Shown here: one piece after another, positions 11,668 through 23,224 of the stretch
Position numbering within the stretch: the first letter of the stretch is position 1
Layout of the letters: every line of letters begins with the position of its first letter
Assembly (NCBI GenBank): GCA_025331445.1
Contig: JAIWNE010000116.1
Coordinates: forward strand, 41,621-105,620
Direction: 5' to 3'
Length of the DNA stretch: 64,000 nt
From: Blakeslea trispora
Lineage: Eukaryota; Mucoromycota; Mucoromycetes; Mucorales; Choanephoraceae
Translations under genes and position numbers: made by a program
Notes under the pieces: model-generated
Told to the model about the DNA's origin: nothing
Seen by the model: the letters and a program-made list of their open reading frames with translations, nothing else
Database searches by the model: none

Positions 11668-13341
11668 TATAATTTGAATTTAATTGAAAGAAATTGCAAG
11701 AAGGGACCGAAAAAAAAAAAGTTGCCTCCACCCCCACGTCAGAATGTGACTCTCTTTTTTTTCCTCTCACACACACACACAATTTGGTCTCCACGTTAGG
11801 AGCTTGAAAATCAAAATCAAGAAAGGAAACATGTTAGTAAAATGATACCAATGGAATGAAAAGGGGACTTGATGAAGACAAAGGTATAATAAAGAGAGAG
11901 AGAGGTGTTTATCTGTAAGAAAATCCTAGCAATTGGACACACAAAATTCAAAGAAAGCTAATGTAGATGCGAATGAGAGTGTTGATCCTATCTCTACAGA
12001 AGTTGTCATTGTATGGATGCAATCTATTCTTTTTCAATCTAAAGTAAAAACTTGCATGAACAAAGAGAATGAAAACACATATATTCAATCTCAGCTAAAG
12101 ACAGTGTATCTGTGCTGTTGATTTGATATACACCTTTATTGACCACAGGTTTGTGTTTATGGACATATAGCCATCGTGCCCCCCTTTTTTTTTTCTTCTT
12201 CTTGTGATTGATTGATAGACATATGGAAGCTTAAGCAAACAAACATGATGATACAAGCACAAGTCAAAGTCTTCTGCTTCATTGTGACAATTTATCATTA
12301 GTTCAAGCGATACTCTTTAATAAACACTTGTCGAGAGTATTCAGTATTGACTTTTTTTTTTTATTAATTATAAGCATGGATTACTAGCAGACTGAAAGAA
12401 AAAGTGTGCGTAAGTTACAACTTGAGCTACAAGACATAAACAAAAAAAAAAAAAGAAAATTAGTACAAATGTTCTGGTTTTGATGCTACCAACATAATAA
12501 CCTATTTATTTTGTAAACTCATCACTAATTTACCTTCAGATATACTTACCAGGGCTTTTTTTGTATTTAGATCTATGGTGTCGGAATAGGTTGAGATTCT
12601 TAAGCATAAGTCTGTACTACTAGCCTATTCTCAATCGATCGATAGAGTTCTTCCTCAAGCAGTGCCCAATTTTTCGGGTCTTTGTACAACCAACGTTTGT
12701 TCATCAGGTGTAACACTAGTGAGCTGCAGAAAACATAAAAAAAAATTGAATAGAAAACAATAAAGTCTAAGTTCTTTTGTGTTTGAACAAAATAACACAC
12801 AAATGTACTTGTTGGTTATCATTCATCCGTTCATTTTGATTTCATTATTAGAGTACAATCAGAGCCATTACAACTGACACTATCCCTCTTATCTTGCCAA
12901 AATACCCTCAAATTCTCTTATTATTTGATGAATGATGGTTTCTTTATGTAACAACTTTCTTTGAATGAGGTCAGATATTGCCTTACAAGACTACCCTAAA
13001 AAATGAATAAACAGACCATCAAATGCCAGGGTTATTTCAATCTGAATGGGGCTCTAAAAAGTGTCTTGATTTACGTCAGTGTTACTATGACGGATTTCGT
13101 CTTCTTTTTCATTTTCCGTTTCAACCAACGAAATCGTTTTTTGGTGTGTGTTATATAGAAGGTAGAAAATTAACGGAAAAAAGGATTTCAATACTGGTTC
13201 CTGAATTCTAAACACTTTCCGGACACACACACATATACACACACAATAAACATTGCGTCATGTTTATAAAAGTGTGTATATAAATTCAATACCAAGCAAT
13301 TCTTTCTTTTTTTTTTTTTTTCTTTTTAATTATTATCACTC
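11668..13341. other. Intergenic region with orphan ORF scraps
   Basis: About 1.7 kb. The first part is the prohibitin upstream region. A minus-strand open frame near 12600-12730 ends in a run resembling a protein C-terminus (KRWLYKDPKNWALLEEEL), preceded by no clear exon; it could be a gene scrap but I cannot name it. CA repeats occur near 11770 and 13224. T-rich sequence at 13303-13330 forms the leader of the next gene. Confidence 0.4.
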
Positions 13342-15812
13342 ATGAATCTCTCACCTAAACAACTTCATTATTTCAAGCGAGAATTAATCACTGAACAACT
13401 CGATAAAGAAATCAACTTGCTCAACACAAGCACATCAGACACATTCCTCACAAACCAAAAGAACGATGCTGATTTCCCACTATTAAGCTATGCCTTTGAC
13501 AATCTGGTTGTTGAGTTTCCTCTCTTAAAACATACCCACGACGATCAGTTCTGGCCTAAATGTCAACTACTGCTGGAAGAGTTCAACAAGGCTCATTTGG
13601 GTGGTTATCATGTACCCTCCAAGATGTCCAGTACACTACATCGACAAAAGATTCAACACAAGATACAGAAATCACTTGTGTTTGCCTTTTGTGCCTGTAT
13701 CAAGACACTTCAGGGAACAGAAGAAAGCATTCGTATTGACCAACCCATCTTATCCGACTCTCATCCCAATCCATCCTCACAACTACAAGTCAATATTGTG
13801 GCTGTCAGACAGATCACTGAAAAAAAGACACTGAGAGAAGTGACGCACGCTGAATTTCTGATTGAAACACAAGAACCACATGATAAAGAACCCATCTATG
13901 TAGCCAGACGTCATGGCGATTTCCGTCGATTACGTGAAGAACTCAGATACCACTTTAAACAACAACATCTCACTATCCCCCTTGTACCCTCTAAATCAAC
14001 ACAACACACTAGCTTTTATCGTGAACATGATCGTCTCTTGTTACGGTCGTTTCTGAACCAACTGATAAGACAGCCTCAGATCCAGAAGAGCAGTATCCTG
14101 AAACGATTTCTAACAGATCATCCTGTCCTGTTTACACCAGCAGAAGAACAAGATGCCTTAGCAAGAGAACAAGCAGATCAAAAGCGATGGAGTGATCAAG
14201 AAAAGTTCAAGCAAGAGTTGGATAAGCGAGTGTTTGAGTTGAATGATACACTGGATCGATTAAAGCAACAGATCATTCGACCGGGTGGATTGACTGAGGT
14301 GTTTGATATCGTGAAAACAACAAGATCTATTCAGGATTTACCTGATTCACTCAAAAAGGCCTTTGAATGGGGACGTGTGAGGTAACTATAGAGCTCTTGA
14401 GATCTAAACCTTTCTAATTTTCTTTATCAGTTTTGCATTTGCTCTCCATCGTCAATTCATGAGTTCGGATACAGCCATGGACAGCTTTAACAGTCTAAAG
14501 CATACACACGCACTCATGCCCTACAAGACACTATCTGTCATTCTTCGATTCTCTAATCCTATGATGATTGTCAAAAGTGTACTTGATTTGTTTCTAGCAC
14601 AACCCTTTGGTCAAAAGAGTCTATTTCAAAGGTAAGAAACCAAAAAGAGATGCCTGTCTATGACACAATGACTGAAAAAGGGGGAACAAGGATAGAATCT
14701 TGATTTCTAATTTGAGTGATGAATCCAAAGTATCAGATAAAGAAATCAAACACCTGGAAAACTCCACTCAAGACAAAATCATCTGTCAAAAACTTCATCA
14801 AGCAGTACGAACACCTTTACCCAAGGACCACCAAGCCATCAAGATGTCAAGACGGATGGAACTCTTGACTGTCCTGAACCATCAGGGTATTGAGCCTGTC
14901 TTGACAGAAGAACAACGAGCATCCTTAGCAGAAGCTAAGCTGGATTCACTTGTACGGCTATGGGAACTCTATGCTCAACAGTACGAACAAGAACGCATGA
15001 TGGATCTTGTCTTTCAAGGTGTGACTGGTGAACTCTTGAAGGAATTCATCTCTGTGTTCTATCAACCATTGGCACAGGTCTATAAGGCAGCCGATATCAG
15101 TACCACCATTCGTCACGTGGCTCTCTTTGTGGATGATCTGATTCAAGTGGTGAATGAACAACTCGAGCATGAATCTATCGCCAAAACTGTGCCTGAATCC
15201 ATTCAACCCTTTATTGAGCTTGTTCAACGTCATGAAGCCAATTTCTATCAATTTGTGCATAATGTCCATAGTCAAGAATCCTCTACTGTGTTTGATGAAC
15301 TGGTTCAATATGTAGATAAACTCTTTACCTTTGTTGCTCAAGGTATACCTGGCCACATTGATCTTGATGCCTGTGTGAAGAAGGCTGGCATTCTATCGGA
15401 ACAAGACCAAACCTTGCTCAAGGCAGAGATTGATGCTATCTGTGATTATCGTTATAAACAAAAGGCCTATCGTTTTGAGAGACAGAAGAGAAAGATGATG
15501 GTTCAATCGACCGATCCACTCGAGACCTATCCTTCACAAGAACAACAGACTGTGGACTATATGAAGAACACAGATATGGCCGATGCTTTCCAGGATATGG
15601 ATGAGCTTGTGTTTGAAGAAGAAGATGAAGAAGAAGATGAAGAGGAAGATGGTCAATCGAATCATTCATTTGAAGTAGATAACCATAGCAACGGTAGCCA
15701 TAGTAGTAGTAGTCATATATCTCATAAGGGTATTGAAAGACCTACTCTTCAACTGATACCTACTGTCCTTTCTCATTTTATGGAACAAGTAAAGACATTG
15801 ATGAAGCACTAA
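13342..15812 (+). CDS. PX-domain protein with PXB and DUF3818 regions (yeast Ypr097w/Lec1-like)
   Basis: Three exons (13342-14381, 14431-14631, 14696-15812) give exactly 785 residues. Residues 1-130 match the fungal PX-associated (PXB) region. The PX domain follows near residues 150-270 (AEFLIETQE, YVARRHGDFRRLREELRYHF with the basic R-R phosphoinositide pocket, then FYREHDRLLLRSFLNQL). The rest is an all-helical DUF3818-like region with coiled coil (KFKQELDKRVFEL) and a long acidic Glu/Asp stretch near residue 690. PX proteins bind PI3P on endosomal membranes; the yeast relative affects lipid droplet and sterol handling. Both introns restore the frame exactly. The stop lies 28 bp from the stop of the convergent HTH-Myb gene. 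Confidence 0.8.
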
Positions 15813-15840
15813 GACATATTTATTCAATAAAAACCACAAT

Positions 15841-16769
15841 TTACCATCCTCGTGTGCCTGACTTGTTTGCACCATGCATCAATAGGTTTCGTAATACTTC
15901 CCAACGTTGTTGACATACTTGAGGACTATGTTTGCCTTTTAGTTTACTGGAGGCCTCTTCCCATCGTCCACCATGAAGCCGGGTAAGTACATGGGCCATC
16001 AACAGTTTATCTTCTTCCATTGTCCATGTCTCATAGCCACGAATGACAGTATCATCATAGTTGGGTTTAGGTGAGATGGAAGGTTCACTGAGGGGTGGAG
16101 ATAGAATGGATCTTCTGTGTTCGGATGGATGTGTGTGCTGAGTTTCATCCGGATGAATCGGATCACGTGGCGGAGTGGGTGGGCGCCATTTATTTGAAGC
16201 ATCATGTTTTTGTGGGGCAAACAAGACAGGCTTAAAAAATAATAATATATTATAAAGATGGGGATCAGGTGATGATGCTTATTTATACCATACCTCTGAT
16301 GATGATGATGGTTGTTGTGCTTTACTTAGAACATAGGCAATTAAATCTTTAGCAGAAGGTCTTCTGGCTTTAATTTTCTCCTTTAAAGACTATTAAAAAA
16401 AATGAATTAAAGATAGAATGGAAAGCATCCAAGCTAATTTTTTTTACTTGTGGTTGAGGTGGTTCATCTTCTTCACTATCAATTAAATTGCCCTGTTCAT
16501 CATATTCCACAAATGGTTTTGATTTCTCTATTGCTTCAATTTTAGTGGTGACAAAGAAAAAAAGAGAACTCGTTTTTACCTTGAGCAGATAATCCTCTTG
16601 GTATATGGGGAGAGCCAGTTCTTTTGAAATTCAGAATAATGCGACGAACAGCAGATTGATTAAGACCACATAAACGAGCTATCTTTTTGACATTGGCACC
16701 TGCTTGATAGGCACCAATAACTAGCCATCGCTTAGCATCACTTTGGTCTACAGATGGTTGAACTTTCAT
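15841..16769 (-). CDS. HTH plus Myb/SANT domain protein
   Basis: Exon 1 (from the ATG at 16769) encodes a helix-turn-helix resembling the N-terminal part of Tc1-type transposases: AKRWLVIGAYQAGANVKKIA then LCGLNQSAVRRIILNF, followed by a short basic arm (SPHIPRG). Exon 2 (AIEKSKPFVEYDEQG) and exon 3 (LKEKIKARRPSAKDL) form a linker. The last exon carries a P-rich stretch and a Myb/SANT-like helix triplet: YETWTMEEDKLLMAHVL, RWEEASSKLKGKHSPQVCQQRWEVL. Two DNA-binding modules in one small protein (about 270 residues) suggest a transcription factor, perhaps built from a captured transposase HTH. All splice joins restore frame. It lies head-to-head with the DUF202 gene (117 bp between starts) and tail-to-tail with the PX gene. 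Confidence 0.72.
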
Positions 16770-16886
16770 GTTTAAGGAATTAATAAAAAAGAGAGAGAAT
16801 GGAAAATTCCCAGTTTCTCCGATATTTTTTTTTGCATGACGTTGGATTTCAATAATAATTTTTTTATTATTATTTTCTTTATTACC

Positions 16887-17441
16887 ATGACAGAAGCTGG
16901 TCCTTCTTCCTTAAGGCTGATGCCAAAGACTGTAACTGAAGAAGAATATACAGCCAAAGTAGAGAGATTCAAGACAGGCAGACTTGAAGACTGTTTAGAC
17001 TATGCCATCTTGGTGTCAAACAATGCGAGTATGGCAAGAGATCACTTGGCTAACGAACGAAACTGGCTGACTTGGCTTCGACTGTCTTGTACATTGACTA
17101 TTCTGGGTAACAATCTATATAGATTTAGTGTGATATTGAGTTCACCTGTTTTGTTAGGATTTACTGTATTATTACAATTTAGACTGCCTGAAGAAGAAAC
17201 AGGCATGAAAATGATGATGAAACCTGTTGATCTCACAAGTAAACCTATTGGTTATATCTTTGTGGCTATTGGTGTAGCCTGCTTTATTGTGGGTGTAGGA
17301 AAATACTTCAAGAATCAACGATTGTTGGTCAAACAAGCTACTTATATTGAAGCAGGTTGGGGTAGTTATGTGACTGCAGGCCTTTTGTTTAGTATTGTAT
17401 GCTCTGTCATGATCATTGCTTCCATAAATGCTAGAAAATAA
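16887..17441 (+). CDS. DUF202 family small membrane protein (YidH-like)
   Basis: Single-exon 184-residue protein. The start is the ATG at 16887, with a T-rich leader. The family signature ARDHLANERNWLTWLRLS sits near residue 55, followed by membrane segments around FSVILSSPVLLGFTVLL, IGYIFVAIGVACFIVGV and TAGLLFSIVCSVMIIAS. DUF202 proteins are small integral membrane proteins, often mitochondrial or plasma membrane in fungi, with unproven function; proton or metal roles have been proposed for relatives. Three membrane segments are visible, with a conserved basic-acidic cluster before the first. Confidence 0.78.
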   Translation: MTEAGPSSLRLMPKTVTEEEYTAKVERFKTGRLEDCLDYAILVSNNASMARDHLANERNWLTWLRLSCTLTILGNNLYRFSVILSSPVLLGFTVLLQFRLPEEETGMKMMMKPVDLTSKPIGYIFVAIGVACFIVGVGKYFKNQRLLVKQATYIEAGWGSYVTAGLLFSIVCSVMIIASINARK

Positions 17442-17641
17442 TAATAAAGAAGGCAATACTAAAGAGTGTCTATATAATAAAGAGATGAAGGGGGACCAGT
17501 TACGAGGTTCATTCAGCCCGAGAAAATTCTCTACCGAAAGAACCGGACTCTGAATTCAAAGGAGAGAGCATGAGATAAAACAAACTGCATTACGCAGTGT
17601 TGTCTTTTCTTTTTTCTTTTTGGTTATTTATTAGTTATATT

Positions 17642-19112
17642 ATGTCTTGGTGGGGACAGAGTGCATTTGAAGAAACAATAGGCAAGTGGTTGATGACACA
17701 TGTTTGAATGTTTGTATAGCTTATACAAAAGCATATATCTAGAAAAGGCAACATCTGAACTTTTGCCTGGTGGACAAGAAGACCTTGTCCTGAATCTAGA
17801 CATCAGTGACCAAATCAGAAGCAAGAAAGTCAATGCCAAAGATGCTATGCGTGTACTGAAAAAGAGACTTTCTCATGCCAATCCCAATGTTCAGTTAGCC
17901 ACACTTTCAGTAAGCTTTTTTTTTTTATTATTATTTCTCTCCTCCCCACTTATTGTTTTTTTTAGTTGGTAGATACCTGTGTTAAAAATGGAGGTGATTT
18001 ATTTGTAAGAGAAATTGCTTCTCGAGAATTCATGGATGAATTAGTACTTATTTTAAGGGTAAAGCATCGACTGTCTATAGAGAAAGAGGGTACTTATTTT
18101 TTTCTATTTAGCGTGATAGTAATCCTGAAGTAAGAAACAAGATTCTTTCTATCATACAAACATGGGGAATTGCTTCCAAGAATAAGCCAACATTAAGCTA
18201 CATGTATGATACCTATGCCTTGTTGAAAGCAGAAGGTACTCAATTCCCCCCTATGGATGTCAATGCAGATAGTATTTTGTTGGAAACAGCCGCTGTAAAG
18301 TATCACCTTCTTTACTGTCTTGTCATGATTATTGAAAATTCTATCATAGGCACCTGAATGGTCAGATTCAGATGTATGTGATCGATGTCGTACACCTTTT
18401 ACGTTGACCAATCGAAAACATCACTGTAGAAACTGTGGTGGTACTTTCTGTCAACAATGTTCTGCCAAATCCATGCCTTTACCTAAATTAGGCATCAACG
18501 AAAGTGTCAGAGTCTGTGATGGTTGTTATATTAAACTCAAGCTAGAAAAGGCCTCTGTTCAAACAGTCTCTGTACCCAAACCAGCTGCAGCATCACCCCC
18601 TACTGTTCAACCAGCAGTAGTTGAAGACACGGACAATTTTGATGATGACATGAAACGTGCTATCGAACTCTCCTTGAAAGAAGCTGAACAGAGTAAGCAT
18701 AGCTATAGTGCTGGTTATGTACCTGCTCAGCCCACAGAACCAGTTCAACAGCCAGTGGAAGAAGAGGAAGATGATGCTGATTTAGCAGCAGCCATTGCTG
18801 CTTCTTTGCGTGATCTTGAAATTGCTCAGCCTACAAAGACAAACACCAATGAATTATCCTCTGTTGAAATGGAGAATATCTTGTTGTTCTCTACACTGAT
18901 GGATCGTGTCTATGCCTCGGGTGGAGATGTCTCTAATGATACACAGATCAATCAGTTGTATACACAGATTGGTACAATGCAACCCAAGTTAGTCAAGAAC
19001 TTGAATGAGACTATTCAGAAGCGAAATGCCTTTATTGAGTTACATGAAAAACTCAATATGGCTGTACGTGCCTATGATCGATTATTGGAAGAACGTTTGA
19101 TGGGTGTTCACC

Positions 19113-19164
<52 letters not shown>

Positions 19165-19513
19165 GTCTACTTCATACTATTTGCCTGAACAACAATATCA
19201 ACCTCAACCCTTGTATCACCAAGCTTACTATCAGCCTTCACCTCAACAACCTCAACAACCTCAACAACAGGATGCACCCTCTGCTTATTATTCTGCACCC
19301 AGTCATCCTAATGCTACCACTGCTCCACCTTCTCAAGATTATGCAAACCAGCATGATATGAATCAATATTATTCAGCTCCACCTCATTATCAACTTTCTC
19401 CTCAACAACCACAACAACAGCCACAACAACATTATCCATCACCACAACCACCACAACAGCAACAACAACACTATACAAAACCTATAGACGAAGCTCCTCT
19501 TATTGATCTATAA
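17642..19513 (+). CDS. VPS27: Vps27/Hrs-like ESCRT-0 subunit (VHS, FYVE, UIM)
   Basis: ESCRT-0 binds ubiquitinated cargo on endosomes and recruits ESCRT-I. The N-terminal VHS domain begins [13 protein letters not shown] then [15 protein letters not shown] and ends near TWGIASKN. The FYVE finger has [29 protein letters not shown] and the RVCDGCY end, with the [13 protein letters not shown] PI3P-binding core intact. Two ubiquitin-interacting stretches follow, [16 protein letters not shown] and [16 protein letters not shown]. After a helical core there is an 18-glutamine run (19112-19165) and a Q/P-rich tail ending DEAPLIDL, which resembles a clathrin box. Exon 1 is very short (40 nt) and the first intron begins GC rather than GT (17682), needed to reach the conserved IEKATSE. 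No exact PTAP/PSAP motif was found. Confidence 0.87.
19112..19165 (+). repeat. CAA trinucleotide repeat encoding 18 glutamines
   Basis: Seventeen CAA codons and one terminal CAG in the Vps27 gene. In frame, so length changes would be tolerated. The Q-rich tail continues downstream with CAACCT-type repeats. Confidence 0.95.
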
Positions 19514-19692
19514 ATCATTAGGCTTTGTTTTAACCAAACAAGCACATTAAACAGAATACATGTCTTTTAAGATCATCTTCCTTTTTTTTTCTAATTCTAA
19601 TGAGCTTCTACTGTTTACTGACAACATCATGACTTCTTTAGTGAGATAGTTGAGTTCTAATGTATACACAAAATGAAAGAGTTTATTATGGC

Positions 19693-21931
19693 TTAGTTTA
19701 CTATGAATTGACTCTCATCATTGGAAACAATAGGCTTATTGTCTAGAACGATCTCTTCATCAGCTACAATTTCAACATCCTCAATAACGACAGGTGGGAT
19801 ATCTTTACTGACTTGTTCTTCAGTGGTGAAAGGGGCTTGATCACGAACAGCATTTCGCTCTGTCTGGACTACAGGAGCTGCTTTCTTTTGCTCTTCAGGA
19901 GTCTCTGCTTTTTCTTTAGGTTGCTCTGTTGAATCATGAGTCATTTCCATTATCTTTTCCACAGGTTTCATGTCGAATTCAATAGGCTTTGCCACTTCAG
20001 GTTCTACTGTCTTTTCTTCCTTGGCTTGCTCAACCTTGTCTTGACCAGGTTCCTTTTGTTCAATGACTTTGACTACTTTTTCCTCTTCCTTCTTCAAGTG
20101 TAATTTCTCCTTGATTTCTTCTACTTTATGCTGAACAGGTTCTATCACTTTTTCTTGAATAGGCTTTACGATCTTTTCTTTCATGGATGCTTGTTCAGCA
20201 GAAGAAGAAACTTGATTGTTGTCAGATTCAACTTGAATGACAACTTGATCTTGACGAGCATCAAAATGAGTAGGTGATTGAGGTGGTGGCACAGTCTTTT
20301 TTTCTGCTACTTCCTGTTGCTTTTCAGGAATAGGTGCAACATCCTTCTCGGTAGGTGACACAATGATTTGATCATGATGAGTAGCATCTGGAGAAGTTGA
20401 TTTGTCCTTGACAACGTCATTCTTGTTAAGCATCTGAGTATGGTCAATGGTAGATTCAGCTTGTTGTTTAGTACTACTAGTTGCTGTTGATTCTTTGGCT
20501 TGGGATGGTTCTCTCTCGTGTTGGTTGAGTAGAATGGGTTGTTCAACAGCAGGTGCAGGTGTGGCAGACAAGGCTTCTTCAGAGGATTTGGAGACTGCCT
20601 TGGTTGTGGTGATAGGAACAGTGGGAGCCTCAGAGACACTTTCGACAGATACAGGTGTCTTGATCTGACCAATGGAAGAGCCTACTGTTTGATCTTTTAA
20701 GAGGGGTGAAGTATAAGAAGAGGTATATTTGGGTCTTTGAGGTAAGGCAGCCCAGAGATGAGCAAGCAGTTGATCTAGGTGAACGTGATCATTGTATTTA
20801 GTCCAGACAGGCTTCAGACGAAGGTCCACGTAGGCCTTGACATGTTGATTATAGTTGGATTGAATGTGATGACTGAGAGGACTGGATTGAATAGCAGGCC
20901 ATAGTTGATACTGGAAGAATTCAATGGTTTTGTAATAAAATTCGATCAGAATAGGCACCAAATCTGTAGTTTCAGCCTGTCTGTACCATTCCTGAACAGC
21001 CTTTACAGTGGTATAGAAGGCGCGTTTGACATGAGGAGGAGCATGGTCCCATTGTTGCTGAGCCAAGAATTGAATCTTTTGTAAATGAGGTTCTGCCATG
21101 GTCTTTGCTTGATACATATAAGGATAGACTACAGGCACGACTTGTTTGTGATAGACTTCTCTGGCTGTCATCGAGGCTTGATTCATATAAGGATAGACCA
21201 CAGGCACGACTTGTTTGTGATAGACTTCTCTGGCTCTGATCGATGCTTGATCGACCATGGGCTTACCGTGTTGATCATAGTATTCTATCAAACGAGTCTG
21301 TGCAGGCATACCATAGTGTTCATAGTATGTCTTTGCTTGAGTCACTGCAGGAGAGACATAAGGATGGATCTTGGACTTGTAGATTGGATAGGCATAGGGA
21401 TAGATGGTATTGTCAAATAAAGCATAGGTATCAAGCTTCAAACGATCCACAGACTCACAAATAGCTGGTTTTTGGCTGTCTTGATCGTCAGGTGAGCCAC
21501 AACCAGCAAAGACATAATAGCCCAAGTAAGCGGCAATAGACCAAGAAAGAACACGTCGAGGGAAAGACTTTTTCTTTTTCAGAGGCATCTCTTTTTTTGA
21601 GGTCTAAACCCCCCCCCCATTCTTTTCCTTTAGAAAAAACCCCAATAGAAAACACTGTCTTTAAGACAACTTACCAATTTACTAGGCTTGACTTGAACAG
21701 GCTTGACTTGAACAGGCTTGACTTTAGGTTGCTATTTTAATCAATGTTAAGTCTAGAACAAGACGTTTCAATCTATCTCTGTCTTACTGATGGTCCAGAC
21801 ACTAACAAGACATTTAAATTATCTCGAAATTCAACCGTTTGATCCCTTCTCTTACCTGTAGCAGGCTTTTCAACAATCACCTTTTCCTTCTTGCTTTTCT
21901 TGATTTTTCTATCGATTGGTTTGGTTGGCAT
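19693..21931 (-). CDS. Signal-anchored protein with tandem repeat and Glu/Lys-rich tail
   Basis: The main exon (19693 to about 21610) encodes over 630 residues. It begins with basic residues (LKKKKSFPRR), then one membrane segment (VLSWSIAAYLGYYVFAGC). A helical region follows, rich in Y and P, in repeated YPY and YYDQHG motifs. The C-terminal half is low-complexity K/E/P/V, as in a long flexible arm. Two small upstream exons (ATG at 21931, MPTKPIDRKIKKSKKEK; then VKPVQVKPVQVKP) join in frame through introns of fitting phase and give about 677 residues; this extension is inferred. A 69-bp direct duplication (about 21107-21244) encodes a repeated 23-residue unit (AREVYHKQVVPVVYPYM core). I cannot name the family. 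Possible roles (lipid-droplet or envelope scaffold) are speculation. Confidence 0.6.
21107..21244 (-). repeat. 69-bp in-frame tandem duplication
   Basis: Two adjacent 69-bp units differing at about five positions lie inside the signal-anchored protein gene, starting with GCTTGAT on the plus strand at 21107 and 21176. They encode two 23-residue helices. High similarity implies recent duplication or gene conversion. Confidence 0.9.
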
Positions 21932-23224
21932 GATGGTACTGAATATAAAAATAAAAATAAAAAAGAAAGAAAAAGCAATAAAAAAAAACGAGTTTACTTT
22001 TTGCCTTTTAAATAACGCTATTCACTCATGTGATTTCTTTCCCTTTCGTCTTTTTACCTTTAATGGTAAGTTCTTTTATGCGCTTTTTTTTGACATACTA
22101 AACTAATTTCGCGTTTCGTCACTTCTTAAAAGAGAGCTCTTGTATTGCTTGTGGATAGTGTTGTCTTACTATGGCGGAGAAAACGGTAAATAAATAAAAT
22201 CAATGTGTTCCGAAATCCGAATGTGAAAGTGAACGCAGCATCAAAGTGCAGGTCTCTTGTTTAATTTAGATTAAAGGGTTTTTAAAAGACATTGTGCGTC
22301 GTCTCTTTTATCATAGTTTGCTTGGTTTTAAGGAACTTGTCAGAGGTGATTTGAAAGAGCGCTTGTAGAAGAGTTGCTTAAATGATGGCAGGGAGACATT
22401 GTTCCAGGCATACGTGATTTTCTGGTTGAGAAGACGCTCCAACTGAAAATCACGCATCTTTTATTTTTCATTCTCAACAACTGACTAGAGTGATTTATCA
22501 AGACAAATACTTTGGGTGATAGCAAATGAGTTCCTTTCGACTCATTTTATAATTGTGATTTTTAAAGATATGAAAATGACCCCTTTGTTTTTTGCTTTCT
22601 CTGCAACAATCAAAATAAGCCTATAAACGCTGTCATCAAAAAGGCATTTTACACCTAAATGATTTTGGCGCACAATTCAATCAAGTAAATCACAAGAAAA
22701 ACTGCAATTTAAAAAGCTAGAATTTGGTGTCCACAAAAATTAGAAAAGTGTCCACTCTTTTTTTTTTTACCTTCACCAGACGAAATAAATCGTAAGATGG
22801 ACTTTATCTACAGTCGCATAACTTGATTTATGCTTCTTTCTAGAGTCCAACCAATGCCATTATACTTGGTTAAATCACCGAGTTTCTCATCCTATAACTC
22901 AAGAACATTACTATCTGAATGCTTACCATCAAATTATTTTGCTCCAAAGTAGTCAGTGTAGAGATTGTTATTTTGAGTGACAACTCTACAAAGAAAAGAG
23001 GATGACACAGCTTAACCAGTTTAGAAGTGTATTTTCCACACAAGTAGCTTGAGAGGTGCTATTGAAACTCCGGGACAACCAAAATCAAGACTCCCAAAAT
23101 ATCTGCCCTCAAAAGTGAAGAGTGTGACTTTTATTGACATTTATGGTAACTTGGCAAGAAGAAAAAAATCTTTTGGCAATGAAGAAAATAGGTCCTTTTA
23201 TTCACTTTGCTTATTGTATAGATT
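21932..23224. other. Intergenic region with a hairpin
   Basis: About 1.3 kb without recognised genes. It contains a perfect 10-bp inverted repeat, cgtgattttc at 22413-22422 and gaaaatcacg at 22445-22454, with a 22-base loop; the loop ends can pair further with mismatches. A CTTTTTT-rich stretch with the octamer GTGTCCAC twice (about 22727 and 22750) is another repeated feature. No RNA gene family was recognised. Confidence 0.45.

Noticed and set aside
17458..17640. Possible structured RNA between the DUF202 and Vps27 genes
   Set aside because: Contains a small ACTGC/GCAGT hairpin, but no family features; it fits a promoter or leader.
20307..20672. 121-residue minus-strand frame inside the signal-anchored protein gene
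   Set aside because: Overlapping shadow in another frame of the low-complexity K/E/P coding sequence.
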